The notes beneath the pieces are model-generated. The model was not told the DNA's origin, searched no databases, and saw nothing but the letters and a program-made list of their open reading frames with translations. Shown piece by piece: positions 1 to 6,109 of a stretch of 11,876 nucleotides of DNA. The stretch lies in NCBI GenBank assembly GCA_002428055.1, contig DIZY01000050.1:25582-37457 (forward strand). The letters are read 5' to 3'. The stretch's first letter is position 1, and the number at the start of each line of letters is the position of its first letter. The stretch is from Helicobacteraceae bacterium UBA6016. Its GTDB lineage: Bacteria; Campylobacterota; Campylobacteria; Campylobacterales; UBA6016. Both the position numbers and the translations under genes were made by a program.

Positions 1-214
1 TGCCGTTTGCAATAAGCTTACTCATCGCCGCAAGGACTTTATTAAAAATACCGGGGAGCTCAGTAGATATAATCTCTTTTTCGAGATTGATTTTTATGCG
101 GTAGCGAGGATCTTCGACATCATGTGAAAAAGCTTGATTGAAGCTGACTGGTAAAAAAGTTGTTTGGATTTTTAGGGGCATTATATTTTTTAGTAGATAA
201 AGTTCATTTTTCAT
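1..214 (-). CDS. Partial phage/plasmid primase-helicase C-terminal-like protein, probably a remnant
   Basis: Seventy-one codons are visible before the frame runs off the left edge. The ATG at 214-212 has a good Shine-Dalgarno sequence (AGAGGAG, 7 nt upstream). The segment containing LPVSFNQAF, then an acidic linker (VEDPRYRIKINLEKEI), then ELPGIFNKVLAAMSKLIANG resembles the end of the P4/D5-type primase-helicase family, where a basic/hydrophobic 'IPF' strand is followed by a 'LPGILNWALEGLxRLxxNG' helix. In that family this region lies hundreds of residues from the N-terminus and follows Walker A/B motifs. Here only about 30 residues precede it, so the N-terminal primase and ATPase parts are absent. 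The frame stays open upstream of the ATG for a further 21 codons to a TAA, with no recognisable primase sequence. It is either an eroded remnant or a short stand-alone gene. The family call comes from memory of the motif and is moderate. Confidence 0.45.
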   Translation of the reverse strand, partial: MKNELYLLKNIMPLKIQTTFLPVSFNQAFSHDVEDPRYRIKINLEKEIISTELPGIFNKVLAAMSKLIANG

Positions 215-221
215 TTTGAGG

Positions 222-242
222 CTCCTCTGTTTTTCAGAGGAG
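222..242 (-). promoter_or_regulatory. Hairpin sequestering the ribosome-binding site of the primase-like frame
   Basis: On the minus strand CTCCTCTG, an AAAAA loop and CAGAGGAG form a perfect 8-bp stem. The 3' arm contains the AGAGGAG Shine-Dalgarno sequence of the frame starting at 214. The hairpin has no T-tract on either side, so it does not look like an intrinsic terminator. A stem that covers the ribosome-binding site would reduce translation until melted or displaced. The structure is seen directly; the regulatory role is inferred. Confidence 0.45.
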
Positions 243-333
243 ATTATGAGGTATTGTGCGGACAGCTTTGTGTCTGGTTATATTTTTCTGATGTTCAAAG
301 TATCTTCGTGTGTACTCGTTTTGGCTGTTAATT

Positions 334-723
334 TCACCACCTTAACATCACCACCAGCTCACTCCATACCTTCTCAAAATCTTTTTTGACGGGCTGGGTC
401 TTGAAGTCCATTTGGGCTTTGGCGGCAAGAGAGCCGTTGCGATAGACCTCGAATAAGATATAACCGTCAAAGTCGCTACCAAGTGAACGAGCGCGTTCGG
501 TGGAGCATGAGGCTTGTATTTTTTGTACTCTGATTTCTATATTTGAGGCGTGGTTGTTCGGTATCTTGATGACGCCGTACTCGTCGCCTATTATTTTTGC
601 AGATTTTGGAGCAGCTCCTACGATGGAGCTGTCTGTGATTTTTGAAAAAATAGGCTTTGTGCCGCATCCCGCCAAAAGCAGCGATAGTGCAACAAACAAA
701 GCTATTAAAAAGCTATTTCGCAT
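334..723 (-). CDS. Hypothetical lipoprotein, 129 aa
   Basis: I do not recognise this family. The N-terminus is a clear lipoprotein signal: MRNS, a hydrophobic stretch, then lipobox LLAGC with the lipidated Cys at residue 20. The mature part is about 110 residues of mixed beta/alpha character, has one further Cys (73) and no recognisable enzyme motif. A longer frame opens at 801, but it would place 26 basic residues before the signal peptide. The ATG at 723 is therefore the likely start. It has no strong Shine-Dalgarno sequence and lies inside the last codons of the upstream membrane-protein gene (11-nt overlap), which suggests translational coupling. A shared role in the envelope with that neighbour is inference. 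The gene ends 120 bp before the primase-like frame. Confidence 0.7.
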   Translation of the reverse strand: MRNSFLIALFVALSLLLAGCGTKPIFSKITDSSIVGAAPKSAKIIGDEYGVIKIPNNHASNIEIRVQKIQASCSTERARSLGSDFDGYILFEVYRNGSLAAKAQMDFKTQPVKKDFEKVWSELVVMLRW

Positions 724-904
724 CGCTTTTTGGCACACTCTCAACCAAATCTTTTTTCGGCGAACCCATCTCAAAGCTAGCAAAAATAGCCCCGACCGCA
801 AGGGCGGCTAGTACGACTAGCCAAATCACCCTCCTCTTCTCGGGCGACTCTTTGCCGTTGTAGTCGTCTAGTTTTTCTAGTGTCGGTTCGTTGTCTTGGC
901 TCAT
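713..904 (-). CDS. Small single-pass membrane protein, 63 aa, unknown function
   Basis: A charged N-terminal segment of about 26 residues (Asp/Glu/Lys-rich) is followed by one membrane helix at about residues 27-46 (VIWLVVLAALAVGAIFASF) and a short polar tail ending PKSDAK. By charge, with Arg-Arg just before the helix, the N-terminus is probably cytoplasmic and the tail outside. The ATG at 904 is preceded by AAAGGAGAGCAGG, a good ribosome-binding site. The last 11 nt overlap the start of the following lipoprotein gene, so the two are probably made together. I do not recognise a family. The gene lies 94 bp downstream of the NifX-like gene and may share its transcript, since no terminator is evident between them. 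Confidence 0.65.
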   Translation of the reverse strand: MSQDNEPTLEKLDDYNGKESPEKRRVIWLVVLAALAVGAIFASFEMGSPKKDLVESVPKSDAK

Positions 905-998
905 CCTGCTCTCCTTTTAGCGTTAGTTTTTCTACTATTTTGTAGCTTGCAAATATAAGTATCGGACAAATCAAGGCAAAAATTTATTATCACCACTT

Positions 999-1499
999 TT
1001 ATCTGTTTTGACAACATCTCCCTTTTCCTTTTTGTTTTGAAGCACCCTCTTTTTCGCAGCATTTTTCGCCGTGTTCATGTGAGTGTTCATGTGAGTGCTC
1101 ATGCCCACAACACTCGCCTTCTTTATGTTCACCGTGGTTACAATCACCCTCGTTTCTATGTTTTGCCTCTTGTATCATTGAAGGCTCAAACGACTTTAGG
1201 GCTCCAGCCTTGTAAGCATCCAACGAGAGTAGCACAGATGAACTTTCGCTGTTATGCAAGATATTTATGTCGTACGATGAGAGCAAATCATACGCCTTTT
1301 GTCCTAGATGGTTTGTTATTAGAGTTTTAACACCTCTTCTTACTAGCTCTGCGGCCAGCTCTTTACCGCTTGTAAACTCGTTTTGAAGCACTCCGGCGCT
1401 TCCGTCAGGCGAAACGAGCAGCACATAAGGCGCTTTACCGAACAGTTTTGAAGTTTTTGTGTCAGTTGGGTCGAGGGCTTTTAAAGGTATAGCTAACAT
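999..1499 (-). CDS. NifX/NifB-family dinitrogenase iron-molybdenum cofactor-binding protein with His/Cys-rich tail
   Basis: Residues 1-105 match the compact NifX/NifB C-terminal-type cofactor-binding fold: start MLAIPL, ASKLFGKAPYVLLV-like segment, ELAAELVRRGVKTLITNHLGQKAYDLL, and a closing region around DAYKAGALKSF. Members bind or carry Fe-S or Fe-Mo cluster precursors. Stand-alone copies are common outside nitrogen fixers and mostly have unknown roles. Residues 113-166 form a low-complexity tail with 9 His and 7 Cys, including alternating HEHSHEHSHEH and three CC pairs (130-131, 147-148, 162-163). This tail probably binds Ni, Zn, Cu or Fe. The ATG at 1499 has AGGAG about 8 nt upstream and lies below a near-consensus promoter. 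No nif gene is visible in the window, so a role in nitrogenase assembly is not supported here. Metal storage or cluster trafficking is inference. Confidence 0.82.
   Translation of the reverse strand: MLAIPLKALDPTDTKTSKLFGKAPYVLLVSPDGSAGVLQNEFTSGKELAAELVRRGVKTLITNHLGQKAYDLLSSYDINILHNSESSSVLLSLDAYKAGALKSFEPSMIQEAKHRNEGDCNHGEHKEGECCGHEHSHEHSHEHGEKCCEKEGASKQKGKGRCCQNR
1071..1106. repeat. 12-bp tandem repeat within the metal-binding tail
   Basis: Two identical 12-bp units (gtgttcatgtga at 1071-1082 and 1083-1094) are followed by a diverged third unit (1095-1106). Read on the minus strand each full unit encodes Ser-His-Glu-His. The length is a multiple of three, so unit gain or loss would change the number of His pairs without breaking the frame. 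Confidence 0.7.
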
Positions 1500-1528
1500 T
1501 ATGATTCTCCTAAAATTGATTTGCAGAG

Positions 1529-1557
1529 ATTATAAAACTATTGACGATAAAAGTCAA
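1529..1557 (-). promoter_or_regulatory. Sigma70-type promoter of the NifX-like gene
   Basis: On the minus strand TTGACT (1557-1552) and TATAAT (1534-1529) are separated by exactly 17 bp, a near-perfect sigma70 promoter. The expected transcript start is around 1522, giving a leader of about 20-25 nt that contains the AGGAG ribosome-binding site of the gene starting at 1499. Confidence 0.75.
1541..1557. promoter_or_regulatory. Dyad TTGAC-N7-GTCAA between divergent genes, candidate operator
   Basis: TTGAC (1541-1545) and GTCAA (1553-1557) form a perfect 5-bp inverted repeat with a 7-bp spacer. One arm is most of the -35 box of the minus-strand promoter. The other reads TTGACG on the plus strand, with TATATT 18 bp further on (1565-1570). 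A dimeric regulator bound here would cover the -35 box. It may instead reflect two back-to-back -35 boxes without any regulator. Confidence 0.35.
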
Positions 1558-1630
1558 GTTATTTTATATTTATTTCGTCATTTTATTTTCAACCGACAAA
1601 ATTACACTATAAAAACAGCAGACATAGATG

Positions 1631-1657
1631 TATAATGAATTTACACAAAAACGGAGG
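1631..1657 (+). promoter_or_regulatory. -10 box and ribosome-binding site of the phasin-like gene
   Basis: TATAAT at 1631-1636 is a consensus -10 box. No good -35 box lies 16-18 bp upstream, which is common in Campylobacterota promoters. A strong GGAGG (1653-1657) lies 7 nt before the ATG at 1665 and decides that start. An in-frame ATG at 1635 overlaps the -10 box and is unlikely to be used. Confidence 0.55.
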
Positions 1658-1664
1658 TGTAAAA

Positions 1665-1928
1665 ATGCTAAAAGAGCTAATGTATCTAGGATTTGGCGGC
1701 GCATTGCTAGCAAAAGAGAAGGTGGAAGAGGAGCTAAAAAAGCTAGAAGAGAGGGGTAAAATCTCAAAAGAGGATGCCCAAAGCTTCATAGATAGCGCAA
1801 AGGCAAAAGGCAAAGAGGAGGAGGAGCGAATGAGGGGTGAGATTAAAAAAATGTTAAAAGAGGCACTTGACGAGCTAGGGGTCGCCACAAAGGCCGATAT
1901 TGAAGAGTTGAAGCAAAAACTCTCTTGA
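1665..1928 (+). CDS. Phasin-like coiled-coil protein (polyhydroxyalkanoate regulator-like)
   Basis: This 87-residue protein opens with a short hydrophobic helix (MLKELMYLGFGGALLAKEKV) and continues as a highly charged Lys/Glu helical rod to the end, with a central GKISKEDAQSFIDS segment and a final VATKADIEELKQKL heptad region. This layout matches the short proteins annotated as phasin-family or poly(hydroxyalkanoate) synthesis regulators. The start at 1665 is preferred over the in-frame ATG at 1635 because GGAGG is correctly spaced from it. The stop overlaps the next start in TTGA, so it is translationally coupled to the ABC1 kinase, an arrangement I recall from other genomes. No PHA synthase is visible, so a granule role is not established. 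It may instead act as a small membrane-associated partner of the kinase. Confidence 0.7.
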   Translation: MLKELMYLGFGGALLAKEKVEEELKKLEERGKISKEDAQSFIDSAKAKGKEEEERMRGEIKKMLKEALDELGVATKADIEELKQKLS

Positions 1929-3466
1929 GTAGATACGGCTACTATTCACCCCTACGAATCTGGAGGGTATTTCGGTTTTTACTCACACTCTTTTTGCTCA
2001 TCAAAGGGCGAAAAAGCATATTTCTTATCCGTCCGCTATCTCCGCATGGGCTAAAGAATACTGTGACAAGACTTGGGGCTAGCTTTGTCAAGCTCTCCCA
2101 AGTGCTGGCCACACGCGCCGACTTTTTTGAGCCGACCTACCTTGAAGAGCTAAAAAGTCTGCACGATGAATTGCCGCCGATGAACAAAAAAGCAATGATG
2201 CGGGTCTTTCAAAAGGCTAGACTAGAGGGTATATTTGACTCATTTGAGCCAAGCCCGATAGCAAGCGCCTCCATCGGCGAGGTGCATATAGCATACAAAA
2301 ACAAAGAGAAATTTGCGGTCAAGCTCAGAAGAGAGGGAATCAAAGAGCAAGTAGCCGCCGATGTCCGAATACTAAGAGCCATGAACGCAATCTTTAGGCC
2401 GCTATTCTCCCTTTACACCAAAAACTCGATAGAAGCGGTCATTAACGAGTTTGCCATCACGATATTAGAGGAGGTAAGCCTAAGAAATGAGCTTGAAAAT
2501 CTAAAAAAGTTTAGCGCCGTGTATAAAAATAGCGGCATCAAGTTTCCATCGGCGTATCCTGAATACTCTAGCGACGATGCGATAGTTATGAGTTTTGAGG
2601 AGGGGTGTAGATTTGATGACCGTAAGACTCTGCTATCTTGGAATATTGATTTTAGACCGCTTATTGATACTCTTGTTAGATTTTATACCGAGCAGATGCT
2701 GGTGCGTGGCTACTTTCACGCCGACCCGCATCCGGGAAATCTTCTCGTAAACAAAAAAGGAGAGCTAATACTTCTTGATTTTGGAATGGTAAAGAGCGTG
2801 CCAAAACATACGAGGATAGCGATAATAGAGCTAATCAAAGCGGCAAATGAGAGGGATTACGATGGGTATATCGCCGCCTCAAAAAAGCTTGGAACGATAG
2901 CGTACGAGGCGCCAAAGGCACAGCTTGCGGAGTTTACGGAGAAGATGTTTGATATATTTGGGGATGAGAGTCTAAGCGCAAAGAGTATGCAGACGCTAGC
3001 TTTTGGAGTAATGGAGTCAACAGCCAAACTCCCCTTCAAACTACCGCAAGAGGCGATCTATATTTTGAGGGTTAGCGCCATTATTGAAGGGCTTGGCACA
3101 ACATATATAGAAAATTTCAACGGAATAAAAGACATTCTCCCGATACTTCAAAATAATATTCCAAGAGCTTTGGGAGACGGCAAAACCCCCTTGGAGCTTC
3201 TCAAAGAGGAGATACTCTCCATCCCTCTTGCCCTTAAAAACCTAAAGGATGTGTTAAAAGCCGCAAATGACGGAGAGCTCAAAGTAGAGATGAGTCCATA
3301 CCAGCTAGAGTGGCTCCAAAAAGAGCTGAACGAGGGATTAAAGCCCATAATTACCGGATTTTTACTTCTGATTGGAGGGGTCTTTGCGTTGCTTTTTGAC
3401 CCCACTCTAAAGCCATTTGCCCTTGCCATGTTTGCAGCAGGGGTTCTCCGCCTTATTTATCGATAG
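1925..3466 (+). CDS. ABC1/UbiB/AarF-family atypical protein kinase
   Basis: The 513-residue protein has the hallmarks of the UbiB/ADCK family in order. A KxGQ-like motif appears as KLSQ at 56-59 and an Ala-rich nucleotide loop as ASASIGEVH at 113-121. The catalytic Lys133 lies in FAVKLRR. The catalytic loop is HADPHPGN at 265-272 and the metal-binding site is DFG at 285-287. Two closely spaced membrane helices end the protein (about 476-491 and 496-511), as usual for membrane-anchored UbiB. The family supports ubiquinone or other isoprenoid-lipid metabolism through ATPase or lipid-linked activity rather than ordinary protein phosphorylation. In Campylobacterota, which use menaquinone, the exact role is unclear. 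The start is TTG at 1925, overlapping the phasin-like stop in TTGA with only a weak ribosome-binding site, so expression is probably coupled. The Gly-to-Ser change in KxGQ is unusual. Confidence 0.9.
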   Translation: MSRYGYYSPLRIWRVFRFLLTLFLLIKGRKSIFLIRPLSPHGLKNTVTRLGASFVKLSQVLATRADFFEPTYLEELKSLHDELPPMNKKAMMRVFQKARLEGIFDSFEPSPIASASIGEVHIAYKNKEKFAVKLRREGIKEQVAADVRILRAMNAIFRPLFSLYTKNSIEAVINEFAITILEEVSLRNELENLKKFSAVYKNSGIKFPSAYPEYSSDDAIVMSFEEGCRFDDRKTLLSWNIDFRPLIDTLVRFYTEQMLVRGYFHADPHPGNLLVNKKGELILLDFGMVKSVPKHTRIAIIELIKAANERDYDGYIAASKKLGTIAYEAPKAQLAEFTEKMFDIFGDESLSAKSMQTLAFGVMESTAKLPFKLPQEAIYILRVSAIIEGLGTTYIENFNGIKDILPILQNNIPRALGDGKTPLELLKEEILSIPLALKNLKDVLKAANDGELKVEMSPYQLEWLQKELNEGLKPIITGFLLLIGGVFALLFDPTLKPFALAMFAAGVLRLIYR

Positions 3467-3503
3467 ATGCAACCACCCAAATCATGGTCTATAAAAGTTG
3501 TTT

Positions 3504-3509
3504 TACAAT
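3504..3509 (+). promoter_or_regulatory. -10-like box upstream of micro-ORF
   Basis: TACAAT sits in an AT-rich stretch about 28 bp before the GTG of the micro-ORF. The -35 position shows no good match. It would give a short leader containing AGGGTGG. Confidence 0.35.
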
Positions 3510-3536
3510 AAAATCAAATAAAAAAAGGGTGGATAA

Positions 3537-3623
3537 GTGCAAGAAGGTATGAATATTTACGAGGCGGCTCTTTTTGGGGCGGTGGCTATAATGACTCTGA
3601 TAATACTAAAAATGAAAAAATAA
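3537..3623 (+). CDS. Possible 28-aa single-helix membrane peptide
   Basis: A short frame runs from GTG at 3537 (AGGGTGG 4 nt upstream) through an in-frame ATG at 3549 to TAA at 3621-3623. The peptide has a short polar start (MQEGMNIYE), one continuous hydrophobic stretch (AALFGAVAIMTLIIL) and a basic end (KMKK). This is the pattern of small membrane proteins, and the positive C-terminus suggests N-out, C-in topology. It has a -10-like box and ribosome-binding site of its own and fills the gap between two convergent genes. I recognise no family. At this length an open frame can occur by chance; the ordered composition and upstream signals are the only support. Confidence 0.4.
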   Translation: MQEGMNIYEAALFGAVAIMTLIILKMKK

Positions 3624-3628
3624 AGAGA

Positions 3629-6109
3629 CTAAGCCTCGACCAGCTTTGGAGACGGGACGCCAAAATAGTAGCCTTGTGAAAAGTCCACACCGATATGCGC
3701 AACCTCTTTGTATATATCCTCGGATGAGACAAATTCGGCTACAGTCTCGATATTTATTGATTTTGCGAAGTTGTGTATACCCTCTACGATGGTTTTTGCA
3801 TTCTCGTCGTATGTCATATTTTTGATAAGGCTACCGTCTATTTTGAGATAGTCGACATTTAGTCTGAGTAGATATTCAAAGTTTGAATAGCCTGTACCAA
3901 AATCGTCAATAGCAAATCTACAACCACACTCTTTCATCTCTTCTATAAAGGCTATAACCTCGTTAAAGCTCTCTATTCCCTCTGATTCCAGTATCTCAAA
4001 AATAATATTTTTACACACTTTATTATCTACTACCAGTGTTTTAATATAGCTTGTCGTTTCAGGATTTAACATATCATCGATTGATAAATTGATAGAAAAA
4101 TCTATATGTTTGTCTTTAAGCTCACTGATCGCATTTTTGACGACCGCCTTTGTGATTTGTGGATATAGTCTTGTTTTTTTGGCAATATCCAAAAAGAAAA
4201 ACGGTGAATGAATAACGCCTTTTTCGTCTTTCAGCCTTACCAAACACTCGTATTTGACTATTTTCTGGGTTTTGTTATCGACAATCGGTTGGTAGAAGGT
4301 GAGTATTTTATCCTCGCGCAGCGCATTTTTTATCTTCTTATACCAGCCGATATTAGACTCTTTTTGCTCGTCCAGCAAGCCGCCTATATCGCCGTAATAT
4401 AGATATTTCATTTTTTTGTTTTTGGCTCTTTTGAGAGCCGCTTCCGCCTCTTCCATCGCTTTTTCGACAGAAGACGATATACCGGCGCTTACGGATATGT
4501 CTATGTCTATACCGTCGATTTCAAATGTTTTATCATCTACAAGTTCTATGATTTTTTCTATCTCATTTTTGAGTTGCTCAAGATTGCCGCTACTATCAAG
4601 TATCGCAAACTCATCTGCATTTATATGATAAAACAAAAATCCATCCCGCTCAACTCCGTCGCCTATCTCTTTGGCAAACATAATCAGCAGTCTATCACCT
4701 ATCGGCATACCGTAAAGCTCGTTTATCTCTTTAAATCTATCTATATTCAAAACACCGACACACGCAACACTAAGGTCTTGCAGATCCCTAAGCAGTCTAA
4801 ATCTATTTTTTATTCTTGAGAGCCTGTGTATGTATGCTTGATTTTCAAGTTCTTGCTTTTGCATAAACGCATTTACGCCAAAACCTATATCTCCGTCAAG
4901 CTCTTCTAACATAGCCGCCTCTTTATCGTCAAATCCAAACTCGCTACTAGAATAAACGCTAATAACGCCAAACGGCTCAGAGTAAATATCTTTTTTCAGC
5001 GGCAATGAGATTAATGATTTTATGTTTGTTAATCCGGCGGAGTTTGATATAAAAGCATACGCATCGTCTTTTAAAAGCTTGTCCAATATGACCGTCTCGC
5101 CGCTTTTGAGCGCTCTAACAGAAGGCAAAAGTTGCGACTCTCCACTGTTGCCCGAAAGATCAAAATCAAAAAAACTGTCGTTGACGATTTGTGCGCCTTT
5201 GCCGCCTTTGTATTTTAAAGTTAGTCTATCATCCCTCATAAAGCCGATACAAACCATCTCGTAGTCGCCGTGCAGACCTAGCCTATCGCACGATTTTTGC
5301 AAAAACACGGGAATATCTTTTTCGCTGATTAAGAGTTGGTTAATGTCCGTTACGGTTTCAATAATCTTTTCAAGCCTCCTCTCTTTTTCTAAAGCGGCTT
5401 GAAGCTCGCTATTTTTTTGATAAAGAGTTGAAAACGAGTTATTGAGCGTCTTTTCCAGATTTTCAAACTCTGTCACAAGATAGTGCGCCGAAAAGATGCT
5501 TCCGTCTTTTGCGTTTTGAGTTATCTGTCTAAGCGGAGAGAGAAAATATCTATTTGCAATCAAGTAAAGAGCGATATAGAGAAGAAAATGTACATATAGC
5601 ATTTTTACTATGATGTCGTAAGTGTTACTACGAAGTTTTTTAGACATATCCTCGTAGTTTATTTTTGCGATTAAATACCCGTAGCAAAACTCCGCATTTT
5701 TTAAAAACGATATTTTATGGAAAAAATACCTGCCGTCGACCTCTTGTTTGGAAAAATTATATGCTAGCAGACTTGCGGCATTTGAAGGAAACGGCTCGCC
5801 TGTCAGCTTTCTGTCGGTAGATACGGCTATTTTTGTCGCATCCGGCGAATAGGATATAGACTCCAAAAACGGACTTGTCGCAAGCGCTCTATCAAAATGC
5901 GCCAAAAGTTGCTCCGGCTTTGAGTCGTGCAAACCAAGCTCGCCCGAGACATAATGATCGATTTTAAGTATTGCGCCCTTGGAGGCTACCGACAAGCTCT
6001 CCAGCTGTAGCTCTTTGTATCTTGTATACTGATAGTAGCTACCGACAAGCACCGTAGCAAGGTACGACAATATCATCAAAAGAGTAAACCCTCTTAAAGA
6101 AATTCTCAT
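3629..6109 (-). CDS. Membrane-bound GAF-GGDEF-EAL protein, predicted c-di-GMP phosphodiesterase
   Basis: The 826-residue protein has a membrane helix at about 7-25, a periplasmic sensor region of about 135 residues (27-165), a second helix at about 168-186, a coiled-coil linker (210-250), a GAF-like domain (about 250-415), GGDEF (about 440-575) and EAL (about 590-820). The GGDEF active-site motif reads NADEF (497-501) and no RxxD inhibitory site precedes it, so cyclase activity is unlikely, although the substrate-side Asp (NIDRF, D457) is kept and GTP may still bind. The EAL domain keeps the expected residues: E621 (ECL), N674, E705 and E708, DDFGTG at 735-740, K756 and D758 (LKIDG), E792 and Q812 (SQGYYFG). 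Breakdown of c-di-GMP is therefore predicted. It overlaps the upstream binding-protein gene by ATGA, so the two are likely co-translated and the binding protein may supply the ligand signal. Confidence 0.9.
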   Translation of the reverse strand: MRISLRGFTLLMILSYLATVLVGSYYQYTRYKELQLESLSVASKGAILKIDHYVSGELGLHDSKPEQLLAHFDRALATSPFLESISYSPDATKIAVSTDRKLTGEPFPSNAASLLAYNFSKQEVDGRYFFHKISFLKNAEFCYGYLIAKINYEDMSKKLRSNTYDIIVKMLYVHFLLYIALYLIANRYFLSPLRQITQNAKDGSIFSAHYLVTEFENLEKTLNNSFSTLYQKNSELQAALEKERRLEKIIETVTDINQLLISEKDIPVFLQKSCDRLGLHGDYEMVCIGFMRDDRLTLKYKGGKGAQIVNDSFFDFDLSGNSGESQLLPSVRALKSGETVILDKLLKDDAYAFISNSAGLTNIKSLISLPLKKDIYSEPFGVISVYSSSEFGFDDKEAAMLEELDGDIGFGVNAFMQKQELENQAYIHRLSRIKNRFRLLRDLQDLSVACVGVLNIDRFKEINELYGMPIGDRLLIMFAKEIGDGVERDGFLFYHINADEFAILDSSGNLEQLKNEIEKIIELVDDKTFEIDGIDIDISVSAGISSSVEKAMEEAEAALKRAKNKKMKYLYYGDIGGLLDEQKESNIGWYKKIKNALREDKILTFYQPIVDNKTQKIVKYECLVRLKDEKGVIHSPFFFLDIAKKTRLYPQITKAVVKNAISELKDKHIDFSINLSIDDMLNPETTSYIKTLVVDNKVCKNIIFEILESEGIESFNEVIAFIEEMKECGCRFAIDDFGTGYSNFEYLLRLNVDYLKIDGSLIKNMTYDENAKTIVEGIHNFAKSINIETVAEFVSSEDIYKEVAHIGVDFSQGYYFGVPSPKLVEA

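Noticed and set aside
222..242. Hairpin considered as an intrinsic terminator.
   Set aside because: There is no T-tract on either strand after the stem. The overlap with a Shine-Dalgarno sequence is the better explanation.
246..389. Plus-strand 47-aa hydrophobic frame with GGAG just upstream, created by the same hairpin as the primase-like ribosome-binding site.
   Set aside because: Shine-Dalgarno spacing is only 3 nt, the frame runs antisense into the lipoprotein gene, and the composition looks like a shadow.
777..974. Minus-strand frame from TTG with a hydrophobic start (residues resembling a membrane helix), overlapping the 63-aa membrane protein.
   Set aside because: It turns into Arg-rich low-complexity sequence where it overlaps the better-supported gene in another frame, and it has no convincing ribosome-binding site. 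A decayed helix upstream of 904 cannot be excluded.
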